DNA from: Chitinophaga jiangningensis
Lineage (GTDB): Bacteria; Bacteroidota; Bacteroidia; Chitinophagales; Chitinophagaceae
NCBI RefSeq assembly: GCF_900142605.1
Contig: NZ_FRBL01000008.1
Span: 1 to 64,000 of the forward strand
DNA: 64,000 nucleotides
Direction: 5' to 3'
The notes beneath the pieces were generated by a model, which searched no databases, was not told where the DNA came from, and saw nothing but the letters and a program-made list of their open reading frames with translations. The translations under genes and the position numbers were made by a program. Below are positions 52,576 through 61,136 of this stretch, in pieces. Within the stretch, counting starts at the first letter, position 1, and each line of letters begins with the position of its first letter.

Positions 52576-54783
52576 ATGAAAGGCATATCGACCCAGGCCA
52601 TCCACGTGTATACGCTCTTTAATAAAGCCATCCCCAAGCCACAGGCGGCATTTCAAATCGGCACCCTCCAATATGAGATAGTCCAGGATGCAGGAGACAT
52701 CTGGTTGTTAACCACCACTTCCACCTCACATCGGGTGGCCTACCGGATAATCCACTCCGGCGCTCCCAGTCTTCGCATTACGGCACTTGACAAAACGAGA
52801 GGGGAAGTAACCATCCAGGCAACCTGCGATGCGGGTGTTTACACCGCGGTGCTAACTTGTTTTACGGACGAAACTGGCTGCCACCTCAGCACTACCTTCT
52901 CCCCAACTTATGAGCAATATTTGCAGCCATGGGGAAGAGACGTATACCCGTTACCGTATGATAACAGCATCACTGTTCCCGCTGGCAGCATTCACTACAA
53001 CCAGGTTGCTGCCAGAACAGGCTTACTGTTTTTCAGTTCCGGGGAAACGCCGGAAACACTGGTATTATACTGGCAAAATCTCAGCGCCCTCTCGCCTTAC
53101 TGCGAGGCAACGCAAACCAGCGTAGCCGGCACGGTTGGCGGAAACTGGCCGGAAGTTGGATTTCTGCTGCCCGGCAGCGCGGAGCACCTGCTGCAACCCG
53201 GCACTAACTACATCATCAACGATGCTTATATATTGAGCGAGCCAGCAAACGGAGCCGACACCGAAGCAATTAGCGCCGCCTTCATGCATATGCTGGCAGT
53301 GTTATACAAAAAAATCCCACGGCCGGAACTGGGTTACTTCCATTGGCCGGAGATTGCGGACTGTAGCCTGAAAGAGCTGGCACAAAATCACGGCTGCTGG
53401 CAAAATGTGAAAGATAAATCTTACCTGAATGCTTACTACTGTGATTACGACAATCCCGCTGAAATCATGGTACAACTGGCTGTACTGCGGCCGCTGAAAG
53501 AATATAGCCAGTATAAGGGGATGAATATTCCCCTTATCAATGACCTCTGTGACAACGTATATACGTTTTACGATGAACGGCTTAAAACGTTGGTACGGTG
53601 GCTCCCCAATATGTCGGACCAGTTGAAAAACGATGAGGATCATAAGGAGCCGGAAGTGATGGACAGCTGGTACCTGTACCATCCGATGATGCACCTGCTG
53701 GCCTGCGAGCAGATGGGCATTCATCTTCCTGATTCACAAACGCGAAACATGCTGGAATTTGGCATGCGCGTAGCCAGGCACTTTAATTACGAATGGCCGG
53801 TGATGTATAATATCTACACGCTGGAAGTAGTACGGGCAGAGGCCCGGGAAGGCGAAGGAGGCGAAAATGATGTACCTGGCTTATATGCCTACGTCATGTT
53901 AAAAGCCTGGGAATTATACCAGGAGGATAAATACCTGAGAGAAGCCTATCAGGCAGCCGGAAAGCTTTTCAACAAAGGCTTTAAGCTCATGTACCAGGCA
54001 AACAATACCGCTTTTGCAGCGGTGGCAGCGCTGAAGTTATACCAGGCTACCGGCGAACAGCGCTTTGCTGCGGCAAGTGTGTCCTGTATCGCAGCTTTGT
54101 ATTCGAACATGTGGATATGGCACTGCGATTATGGACATGGGAAAAATTGGAATTCCTTCTTTGCCGTATTTCCGCTCAGGGAAGCGCCATATACCGCCGC
54201 GTATGAAGAAAATGAGGTGATGATGGCATTAACAGAATACCTGGAGCTGGCCACAGCACTGGACATCCAGGAAGATGTACTTTTTATGGTTTGTGAATTT
54301 CTGAAATATCTGCCAGGACGCTGCTTTTATTACTATCCGTTTAACCTCCCTGAAGATATGGTGTCCGACAAACCGAAGGAAGGGCAGCCCATGCGCCATA
54401 TTTATATTCCGCTGGAGGATTTGCAGGAAGGCTGGAATCAATCCGGCACCGTGGGTTTGGAAATTTATGGTGCGGGTATTCCTTTCAGTATTTACACCCG
54501 GTACTATCATCAGTTGCCGGACAGTGGCATACTTATATATGCTGCCCTGCCCATTAAAAGTACTGTGGCCGCTGCAAATGGAAAATATACCATTACTTTT
54601 TATGGAACGGCCGACAATACAGGAATTTGCAGGCTGATACCCGCCGACTCGTCCGTGACGCTGCGTGCGACGATCGCCCGTGCCGGTGCCGCGGTTGCAT
54701 ACAGTACTACCCCTGAAAAGCACCTAAAATTTGAGGTGAGTGGTAGTGATGAAATTACGATTACGTTACAGACAGATTTATAG
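52576..54783 (+). CDS. Unassigned protein with alpha/alpha-barrel-like core in the polysaccharide locus
   Basis: Product of 735 residues without a signal peptide. Residues about 1-235 are beta-rich (LQYEIVQDAGDIWLLTTTSTSH, TYEQYLQPWGRDVYPLPYD), about 235-600 form paired helices typical of six-hairpin (alpha/alpha) barrels (DSWYLYHPMMHLLACEQMG, VPGLYAYVMLKAWELYQEDKYLREAYQAAGKLF), and the end is beta again. This layout occurs in glycoside hydrolases, epimerases and polysaccharide lyases. I do not recognise a specific family; aromatic and acidic residues such as WHCDYGHGKNW (about 515) may be an active site. It lies in the hemicellulose region and overlaps the convergent SDR gene by 6 bases. Confidence 0.75.
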   Translation: MKGISTQAIHVYTLFNKAIPKPQAAFQIGTLQYEIVQDAGDIWLLTTTSTSHRVAYRIIHSGAPSLRITALDKTRGEVTIQATCDAGVYTAVLTCFTDETGCHLSTTFSPTYEQYLQPWGRDVYPLPYDNSITVPAGSIHYNQVAARTGLLFFSSGETPETLVLYWQNLSALSPYCEATQTSVAGTVGGNWPEVGFLLPGSAEHLLQPGTNYIINDAYILSEPANGADTEAISAAFMHMLAVLYKKIPRPELGYFHWPEIADCSLKELAQNHGCWQNVKDKSYLNAYYCDYDNPAEIMVQLAVLRPLKEYSQYKGMNIPLINDLCDNVYTFYDERLKTLVRWLPNMSDQLKNDEDHKEPEVMDSWYLYHPMMHLLACEQMGIHLPDSQTRNMLEFGMRVARHFNYEWPVMYNIYTLEVVRAEAREGEGGENDVPGLYAYVMLKAWELYQEDKYLREAYQAAGKLFNKGFKLMYQANNTAFAAVAALKLYQATGEQRFAAASVSCIAALYSNMWIWHCDYGHGKNWNSFFAVFPLREAPYTAAYEENEVMMALTEYLELATALDIQEDVLFMVCEFLKYLPGRCFYYYPFNLPEDMVSDKPKEGQPMRHIYIPLEDLQEGWNQSGTVGLEIYGAGIPFSIYTRYYHQLPDSGILIYAALPIKSTVAAANGKYTITFYGTADNTGICRLIPADSSVTLRATIARAGAAVAYSTTPEKHLKFEVSGSDEITITLQTDL

Positions 54784-55551
54784 CTTTTGATTCAACGGCA
54801 ACACCTGGCTCATCATGGTATTTACATACCAGGGCTGTGTGAGAATAAACCATACCATCAGCGCAATATCTTCGCCATGGATAATGGTGCCTTCTTCCAG
54901 CATTTGTGTACGTTTTTCCTCAGGCATTTCATGGAGGTCCGTAGATACCAGACCAGGTTCCACCAGTGACACTTTAACAGGTTTGTCTTCCACCTCTTTG
55001 CGTAACGCCTGCACAAAGGCCCGAATACCTGCTTTAGTAGCCGTATACACGGAGCTGTTTTTATCTTTCACTTCCGCACTCATGGAACCTATGAAAATCA
55101 GTTGTGCCCTGTCTTTAAAGCGGGCCATGGCTTCGTGTGTGCAGGCCATGTATGAGAGGAGATTGGTTTTAATCACATAGTCCCATTCCTCATAACTGCC
55201 TTTGTCGACCCCTTGAAAAGGCAGGCCCACGTTGTTGATCAACACATCCAGTCCGCCCAGCTCCTGGTCTACTTTCGCAAAAACGGTGGCTATGCCGGCA
55301 GCGTTACCGGCATCTGCAATAAAACCTTTTACGAGCTCCTTGCCGGTACCTTCATTGGCTTGTTGTAAGGCATCGTTGAGCTCCTTTTCGTGGCGACCAA
55401 AGATCAATACCTGTGCACCGGCCTGTGCGAGCATTCTGGCGATGGAGCGACCTATACCGGTGGTGCCGCCGGTGACCAGCACACGTTTGCCGGCAATATC
55501 GCAATAAGTGAAGCCTTGCGGCATTTGGAGAGTTGTACCTGTATGCATCAT
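54778..55551 (-). CDS. Short-chain dehydrogenase/reductase (SDR)
   Basis: Product of 257 residues with the classical SDR signature: cofactor motif VLVTGGTTGIGRSIARML (about 22-39), NNVG (about 109-112), catalytic Ser in IFIGSMSAE (about 153) and YTATK (about 167-171). The basic residue after the second strand (FGRHEK) suggests NADP preference. It may reduce or oxidise a sugar or alcohol released in the locus; the substrate is unknown. It converges with the alpha/alpha-barrel-like gene, with 6 bases shared. Confidence 0.88.
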   Translation of the reverse strand: MMHTGTTLQMPQGFTYCDIAGKRVLVTGGTTGIGRSIARMLAQAGAQVLIFGRHEKELNDALQQANEGTGKELVKGFIADAGNAAGIATVFAKVDQELGGLDVLINNVGLPFQGVDKGSYEEWDYVIKTNLLSYMACTHEAMARFKDRAQLIFIGSMSAEVKDKNSSVYTATKAGIRAFVQALRKEVEDKPVKVSLVEPGLVSTDLHEMPEEKRTQMLEEGTIIHGEDIALMVWFILTQPWYVNTMMSQVLPLNQKL

Positions 55552-55629
55552 AACCTATAATTTTTGATAAATACAGGTACTGAAATCGTGCCGGAGTGCA
55601 GTCAGGGTCAGGCATTCCGGCCATTGCAA

Positions 55630-56805
55630 TTACTCGTTGGTACGCAACAAAACAATACCATGTACCGGTATTTCAAATTTGCGGACCTTACCAATTTTCC
55701 CCAGGTCTGCCTGTTTCCACAAGTCGCGTATTTTTGTTTTTTCGGAGAGATTAAATTTGCCTGGGGTAAAAGAGTACGTTACCGGTGCATCACTTCTATT
55801 CAGTATGGCTACGGCGTGACCTTCATTTAGTGATTGCCCCAGCCGGCGGGTCCATACTTCGATTTTTCCGTCAGTAAATACGCGGCGGGCCTGTTCAAAG
55901 CCAGGGTCCTGGTTGATGGCGATAACTTCTTTGTTTTTGAGTATGCTAAGTGTTTGCGCGGACATATTCCGCAGATCATTGCCTGCCAGCAGTGGGGAGT
56001 TGAGCATACACCACATGCTGAAATGTGTTTTATCTTCTTCGAAGGTCATACCGCGGCCTACCTGCAACATATCCATATCATTGTAATGCCCGGCAGAAGA
56101 GTATTTATACAAATCTGCGTTGAGGTCGATGATGTGCATGATGGAGGAAAACTTTGCACTGATATCGCCTGAAATCCGCCAGGAGTCGGCCACTTTAATG
56201 GCCCAGTCGCCCGGAAACTGCCAGCGGCAGATGTTGAATACGATATCCTTGTTGAGGGTGCTGATTCGATCAATGATTTTCAGGTACTCAGTTTTCTCAT
56301 CCAATCCCATTTTTTCACCACCACACCAGTCCACTTTCAGGAAGTCGTAGCCCCATTTAGTGAAAAATGATTCGCAGTCCTGGTCCAGGTAGGCATACAT
56401 TCCCACGCCGATTCCTTTTTTATCATTATCCCAGATGGAGCCGCATGTGTTACGTCCGGCATCAGAATAGATACCAGCTTTCAGGTGTTTGCTATGGATA
56501 TAATCCGCCAGTGCTTTCATACCGGAAGGGAACTTGGTGCTATCTTCATAGAGATAGCCGGCGGCATTGCGGCCACCGAAATAACCATCGTCAATATTGA
56601 TGAAGCGGTACCCGACATCGTATAATCCCGAAGTGATCATTGCGTCCGCCTGTTCGCGGATCATTTGTTCGTTGATATGTATTCGAAAGTTATTCCAGCT
56701 GCTCCACCCCATGATCGGTGCGCGGGCATGCTGCGCGTGGAGATCCGTTACATTCAATAATAATCCGAATGTCAAAACGGCGAAAATTCTTTTCACGATA
56801 CTCAT
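55630..56805 (-). CDS. GH27 family alpha-galactosidase
   Basis: Product of 391 residues with a signal peptide (about 1-23). The GH27 barrel starts with PIMGWSSWNNFRIHI (about 30-44) and contains INIDDGYFGGRN (about 70), DFLKVDWCGGEKMG with the nucleophile Asp (about 157), and DSWRISGDIS with the acid/base Asp (about 212). A C-terminal beta domain ends in GIVLLRTN. It removes alpha-linked galactose (or arabinopyranose) side groups. It lies 78 bases beyond the SDR gene start on the same strand and could be its upstream partner. Confidence 0.93.
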   Translation of the reverse strand: MSIVKRIFAVLTFGLLLNVTDLHAQHARAPIMGWSSWNNFRIHINEQMIREQADAMITSGLYDVGYRFINIDDGYFGGRNAAGYLYEDSTKFPSGMKALADYIHSKHLKAGIYSDAGRNTCGSIWDNDKKGIGVGMYAYLDQDCESFFTKWGYDFLKVDWCGGEKMGLDEKTEYLKIIDRISTLNKDIVFNICRWQFPGDWAIKVADSWRISGDISAKFSSIMHIIDLNADLYKYSSAGHYNDMDMLQVGRGMTFEEDKTHFSMWCMLNSPLLAGNDLRNMSAQTLSILKNKEVIAINQDPGFEQARRVFTDGKIEVWTRRLGQSLNEGHAVAILNRSDAPVTYSFTPGKFNLSEKTKIRDLWKQADLGKIGKVRKFEIPVHGIVLLRTNE

Positions 56806-56945
56806 TGTTCAGTTTTCTAAGCTATAAAGATAAAAAAGCAGGTGGTAATCTTCCGGGATGTGGAAATTATTCGGTAACTTCAGTAACATGCGCACCGGAA
56901 ATTGTGCGTGAATTGTAACCCCATCATTGACCCCAATCTGATCTT

Positions 56946-59027
56946 ATGTCGCAGCATGTTGTTTCCGAACATCAGGCGCAGCCCGTAACAGCAGCCGCTA
57001 ACCGGGAAATTGCCCACAACACAGATGAAACTGATCATACGGAACTAACTGTCAGGGAATTTATTCCTATACAGTTTAAACTGTCGTTAGGCAGTGTGGA
57101 TGATCCATTGGAAGCGGAGGCTGACCAGATGGCGGACCGTGTTATGCGGATGCCGGAGGGTAGCGATGAGAAAGAGCAGGAGCAACGCAAGCAGGCAACG
57201 CAGATCCAGCGTAAATGCTCGGCGTGTGCGGAGGTGCAGGTGCAGCGCATGCATGAAGATGGCAATGAGGAGGAGCACGTGCAGCAAATGCCGGCAATGA
57301 AAATCCAGCGTAAATGTGCAGCGTGTGAGGAAGAAAAGGTGCAGCGAATGCCGGAAGGTGACAATGAGGATGAGCAGGTACAACGCAAGCCGGCAACGAA
57401 AATCCAGCGTAAATGTGCAGCGTGTGAGGAAGAAAAGGTGCAGCGAATGCCGGAAGGTGACGGTGAGGACGAGCAGGTACTGCGGATGTCAGCAACGAAA
57501 ATCCAGCGTAAGTGTGCAGCGTGTGAGGAGGAACATGTGCAGCGCATGCATGAAGAAAGCAAAGACGAAGAGCAGCTACAGCGCCGGCCTCAAATGCCGT
57601 TCCTTCAACGAAAGGAATCCGGACCAACGGCGGTGGACAGTGGTACTGCCCGGGAGATCAACAGCAGCCGGGGTGGTGGTAGCCCTATGGACAGGCCGGT
57701 GCAATCGTTCATGGAAAGTCGTTTTAATGCGGACTTTTCCAGCGTAAGAATTCATGACAATCAGCAGGCCGCCGGACTTTCCAGTTCCCTGCAGGCGCAG
57801 GCCTTTACGGTGGGTAACGACATTTACTTCAACCAGGGCAAGTATGCACCGGGGACAGATGAAGGAAAGCATCTGCTGGCGCATGAGCTCACACATACCT
57901 TGCAGCAGTCCGGCGGCAGCACCGCCGTGCAGCGGCGTACAATACCACAGGACTTTGCCACAGCCGCCTATCCTACCGGACCCGTTTGGGATGTGCATCT
58001 GGTAGTAACCGGCGCCCCCGGAGGAACGACCGATTCCGTGACTGATTTCATCAATGCCTGTCACGATGGTATAATGGGTGCCGCCAACACCCTTGGCACC
58101 AGGCCGAGTGTTCCGGGCCGGAACATACGTGTATGCATCCGGTACAGGCGCATACGAGCCAATAGTGGTGATTATGCGGATGTACAGCAGGAAGCGTACC
58201 GGCTGGCATTGGCTTCCGTGCTGGGCCCCGCCCCTGCACCCGCTCCAACGCCGCCACCCTCCACACCAGCACCTACCCCACCAACACCGGCGCCACGCGG
58301 ACCGCTGACGGTACTGCCCTGCCCTGCCTTTCCCATAACGATTGGCAGTCGCGGTGGCTGCGGCACAGGAGATGACGCCACCACTACGTTATTCCCCTTA
58401 TCCGCTGTACCTTCTTCGCTGGCAAGGGAAGCGGCAGCATTGGATGCCCTACCGGATTTCATGCTTCGCGTTGCTCCTCAGGGCGTATTAAGCACCGCAG
58501 GTGCACCGGAAGGCTACTCCCTGTTCAACGACTTCTATAACTCCACCGCCTCCAGCAGAACATTTGGCGTTGGAACGGATGTATCTACCCGGGCGCAGGC
58601 CCATCCTGATTATATCCGTAACCGTGGTGTCGTGTCAGCGGGCTTTATAACCAATCTCGATGCACAGGCCACAGCTGCCAATCAGATCGATTGCTCCGCA
58701 ATTACGCTACCCACTACACCGGCTTATAATTTCAGTGGTTCTTTCGACATAAAACTCTGGACACTGATCGGTGGTACACAGGGAACAGTGATAGAGCTGA
58801 CGGGCATGACGATTGACCCGGCAGCCAGAACGTACACTGCTTCGGTAAGATTTACGATTTGTGACGACTTTGGAGTAGACACCTCTGACCTTTCCAGAAC
58901 GGGCGTTACGGGTACGATGCTCAATGAGTTGTTGCTGCCATTCTGGATATTACAGCACCGGAGATCAGGCCATACGCCGCTGGTGATTAATGTGGTGGTA
59001 GAGGATACGATTTCAGGGCCGTTTTAA
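56946..59027 (+). CDS. DUF4157 protein with four CxxC-bearing 33-residue tandem repeats
   Basis: Product of 693 residues. The front carries DPLEAEADQMADRVM (54-68), a hallmark of DUF4157 proteins. Residues 86-217 are four tandem 33-residue repeats of the type KIQRKCAACEEEKVQRMPEG; each has a CxxC pair that could bind metal. The DUF4157 domain (about 245-330) has RFNADFSSVRIH and the metalloprotease-like LAHELTHTLQQ (HELTH 313-317). Residues about 425-455 are Pro/Ala rich, followed by a C-terminal region (about 460-693) I cannot identify. No signal peptide. DUF4157 proteins are often linked to extracellular contractile injection systems as cargo or accessory proteins, but no injection genes are in the window. 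Confidence 0.8.
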   Translation: MSQHVVSEHQAQPVTAAANREIAHNTDETDHTELTVREFIPIQFKLSLGSVDDPLEAEADQMADRVMRMPEGSDEKEQEQRKQATQIQRKCSACAEVQVQRMHEDGNEEEHVQQMPAMKIQRKCAACEEEKVQRMPEGDNEDEQVQRKPATKIQRKCAACEEEKVQRMPEGDGEDEQVLRMSATKIQRKCAACEEEHVQRMHEESKDEEQLQRRPQMPFLQRKESGPTAVDSGTAREINSSRGGGSPMDRPVQSFMESRFNADFSSVRIHDNQQAAGLSSSLQAQAFTVGNDIYFNQGKYAPGTDEGKHLLAHELTHTLQQSGGSTAVQRRTIPQDFATAAYPTGPVWDVHLVVTGAPGGTTDSVTDFINACHDGIMGAANTLGTRPSVPGRNIRVCIRYRRIRANSGDYADVQQEAYRLALASVLGPAPAPAPTPPPSTPAPTPPTPAPRGPLTVLPCPAFPITIGSRGGCGTGDDATTTLFPLSAVPSSLAREAAALDALPDFMLRVAPQGVLSTAGAPEGYSLFNDFYNSTASSRTFGVGTDVSTRAQAHPDYIRNRGVVSAGFITNLDAQATAANQIDCSAITLPTTPAYNFSGSFDIKLWTLIGGTQGTVIELTGMTIDPAARTYTASVRFTICDDFGVDTSDLSRTGVTGTMLNELLLPFWILQHRRSGHTPLVINVVVEDTISGPF
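57201..57596 (+). repeat. Four 99-bp in-frame tandem repeats inside the DUF4157 gene
   Basis: Units 57201-57299, 57300-57398, 57399-57497 and 57498-57596 code for the 33-residue repeats; units two and three are nearly identical in DNA, which suggests recent duplication or gene conversion. Long open frames on the opposite strand here are by-products of this repetition. Confidence 0.85.
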
Positions 59028-59033
59028 ATAATA

Positions 59034-59062
59034 CGGGCGGGGACCTGTAGATCCTCCGCCCG
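59034..59062. terminator. Hairpin between convergent DUF4157 and acetyltransferase genes
   Basis: Stem CGGGCGG (59034-59040) with CCGCCCG (59056-59062), extended by a G-T and a G-C pair, about 12-nt loop, in the 55-bp gap between the two converging genes. Confidence 0.5.
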
Positions 59063-59082
59063 ATTGCATGTATGATGTAGGT

Positions 59083-59634
59083 TTATAAGCTTAGTACATT
59101 ATTGATATACCCTTCACAAGGGTTTTCCTTACTGATAATTTTGGCCGGATTGCCCAGCACCAGTGAGTTTTCCGGCACATCCATGTTTACATAGGCATTG
59201 GGTGCAATGAGCACATTGTTGCCGATATGAATATTTCCCACGATGACCGCACCTGTTCCCATCCACACATGATCTCCAATGGTGGGGTAGCCTTCCAGCT
59301 TACCCCGGTTGGCCTGGCCAATGGTTACATTATGAGCAATATTGCAGTTTTTTCCGATCCTTGCTTTCCCATTGACCACAATAGTGCCGTGGTGGCCGAT
59401 AAAGAAACCTTCGCCAATGGTGGTGCCAACAGGAATCTGAAATCCGAATTTATAGGAATATCTTCTGCGCAGCCATGAAAAAAACAGGCGTTTCAAGGAA
59501 TACCTGCCCCCCTGCGATGCCTGCCGGAATACGTACATATAGCGGAACCCGGGCTTCCGAAACCCTTTGATCAGCCCTTTGGTACCGGATAAACCGCCGT
59601 ACCGGAAAAGGTCCGCCTGAATTGTTTTGTTCAT
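59083..59634 (-). CDS. Serine-acetyltransferase-like hexapeptide-repeat acetyltransferase
   Basis: Product of 183 residues. The N-terminal helices (about 1-60; YMYVFRQASQGGRYSLKRLFFSWLRRRYSYKFGF) lead to a left-handed beta helix with hexapeptide repeats (about 62-165; IGEGFFIGHHGTIVVNG, IGKNCNIAHNVTIGQANRG, IGDHVWMGTGAVIVGNI), ending SLVLGNPAKI. The His in HHGTIVV and HNVTIG are the usual acetyl-CoA and catalytic positions. It is shorter at the front than CysE, closer to sugar or cell-surface polymer O-acetyltransferases. No cysteine or capsule genes lie next to it. Confidence 0.85.
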   Translation of the reverse strand: MNKTIQADLFRYGGLSGTKGLIKGFRKPGFRYMYVFRQASQGGRYSLKRLFFSWLRRRYSYKFGFQIPVGTTIGEGFFIGHHGTIVVNGKARIGKNCNIAHNVTIGQANRGKLEGYPTIGDHVWMGTGAVIVGNIHIGNNVLIAPNAYVNMDVPENSLVLGNPAKIISKENPCEGYINNVLSL

Positions 59635-59775
59635 CTAATTAGTCGTCGATATGGTTAAAGAAATAGTAACGGGTTAATGGTTTTTCAAAATTCGCTCTTT
59701 CCTCGCAAATTCCAGACCAGATAATATTGTTAAAAGATTAACTTTATAAACCATAAGTTATTAGACCCGGCCAAC

Positions 59776-60594
59776 ATGCAATTCTTACCATCTGCCATCT
59801 TAGCGCCCTATATTAAAAGCTATACCGTTGTCACCATTGAAAAAGATATCGACAACGAAGTGTTTTATCCCAGCGGATATGTGGACCTCGTCATCAATAT
59901 TTCCGCCGGGATGGCGGCTACGATAATTAACGGGAGGAAAAAGGAAACGCCGGCCATTGAATTACTGGGGCATCTCACTCTCCCTACCCGTTTAACAGTC
60001 AAAAAAGGTACTACAGTACTAATCGCCCGCATCTACCCTCACGCATCTACGTTGTTTTTCCCATACCCCTTGTCGGAGTTTACCAACTACGCTACTGACA
60101 TGTACGATGTACAGCTGCTGGAAAGCCGGGAACTCTACCATAAGGTGATGGAAGCGGAGCCGCTGGCGCAAAAAATCAGGGTATTGGAAGATTACCTCCT
60201 CCTGCAGCTGGCGAAGAATGAAAAGCAACTGAAAAAAATAACGCTGGTACAGCAATTATCCCGTCAGGTGTTGTCAGGCCCTGCGCAGCTGGATTTGTCC
60301 TCTTTGTCGCGGGATGCCGGCATATCAGCCAGGTACATCCAAAAGCTCTACTTATCCAATATTGGCTTAAGCCCGACGGCTTTTGCCGCTATTGTCCGGT
60401 TTAACAGGAGTTTGCAAATGGTATTGCATTCCCCGGTTCCGCTCACGGCCATTGCCTATGAGTGTGGTTATTATGATCAGGCGCATTTCATCAGGGAGTT
60501 CCGTAGGTTCACCGGCATTACTCCTTCCGAAGCGCGGCGTTCGCTCACAAAAAATGATGAGGCGTATCAGCAGGCGGTGAATATTGGGTTTTAA
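59776..60594 (+). CDS. AraC-family transcriptional regulator
   Basis: Product of 272 residues. The N-terminal domain (about 1-140; FLPSAILAPYIKSYTVV, FYPSGYVDLVINIS) is the beta-rich sensor found in many Bacteroidota AraC proteins; the C-terminal half (about 170-255) is the double helix-turn-helix (DLSSLSRDAGISARYIQKLY and PLTAIAYECGYYDQAHFIREFRRFTGITPSEAR). A near-consensus -7 box TAACTTTA lies at 59739-59746, 30 bases before the ATG. Its target is unknown; the convergent SnoaL-like gene next to it ends three bases away. Confidence 0.88.
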   Translation: MQFLPSAILAPYIKSYTVVTIEKDIDNEVFYPSGYVDLVINISAGMAATIINGRKKETPAIELLGHLTLPTRLTVKKGTTVLIARIYPHASTLFFPYPLSEFTNYATDMYDVQLLESRELYHKVMEAEPLAQKIRVLEDYLLLQLAKNEKQLKKITLVQQLSRQVLSGPAQLDLSSLSRDAGISARYIQKLYLSNIGLSPTAFAAIVRFNRSLQMVLHSPVPLTAIAYECGYYDQAHFIREFRRFTGITPSEARRSLTKNDEAYQQAVNIGF

Positions 60595-60597
60595 TGG

Positions 60598-61047
60598 TTA
60601 TTGTTTGGGCGGGTGGTTGCTGCTAAACATATCCCGGTGCATCTTCCAGCCTGCATTGGTTTTCTTCCACACGATCACCACTTTCCCATCGTCGATTTTA
60701 TGGCCCCGCAGGTCTGTCATCTCATAAAAACTCTCTTCTGTCACAAAATCTTTCGCATCTCCGTATAAATGCTGGATAGTAAACTTAACATGCACCTGAG
60801 GACCATCTTTAAAAAACTTCCCAAGGTTTTCCTTACCACAAACAGGAGCAGCCCCCGGCGGGAAAAGGCAGGCATCATCAGTATAGCAGGTAAGGATACT
60901 GCCATCATTTTGGAGGGCCAGGTCCCCGTATTTGGCATTACTGGCTTCGATAGCTGTTCTGGCCTCTTTTAAGAGCTGGTCGTCAGATTGGGCAAAGGCC
61001 ATGCAGGTGGTTAACACTAAAGCGGTTAGGAACAGGATTTTTTTCAT
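60598..61047 (-). CDS. Secreted SnoaL/DUF4440-like protein
   Basis: Product of 149 residues from ATG 61047, which starts at a good signal peptide (MKKILFLTALVLTTCMAFAQ); ATG 61065 adds six residues. The rest follows the NTF2-like SnoaL/DUF4440 pattern: an amphipathic helix (QLLKEARTAIEASNAKYGDL), GSILTCYTDDACLFPPGAAPVCGKENLGKFF and a C-terminal VVIVWKKTNAGWKMHRDMF strand pair. Such cone-shaped proteins serve as small-molecule binders or isomerases, so no exact role is given. Confidence 0.82.
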   Translation of the reverse strand: MKKILFLTALVLTTCMAFAQSDDQLLKEARTAIEASNAKYGDLALQNDGSILTCYTDDACLFPPGAAPVCGKENLGKFFKDGPQVHVKFTIQHLYGDAKDFVTEESFYEMTDLRGHKIDDGKVVIVWKKTNAGWKMHRDMFSSNHPPKQ

Positions 61048-61136
61048 GGGTTTATTTTTAGGCAAAGGAAGGCCATCCGGGGGTAAGGAAATTGTATAAA
61101 TGCGAACAAAAGGGAATTTAAACTTTCATAGAGCCA

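Noticed and set aside
37235..56805. A classic polysaccharide utilisation locus with a hybrid two-component regulator
   Set aside because: Hydrolases and one SusCD pair are present, but genes are split into several convergent and divergent units and no hybrid sensor, SusR-like or LacI regulator lies among them.
57035..57562. Antisense Cys/Ser-rich open frames in the DUF4157 gene
   Set aside because: They are produced by the 99-bp coding repeats read backwards; the repetition keeps stops out of the other frames.
56946..59027. Extracellular contractile injection system locus
   Set aside because: Only a DUF4157 protein and, 29 kb away, a tail-collar-like protein are present; no sheath, tube, baseplate or ATPase genes were found.
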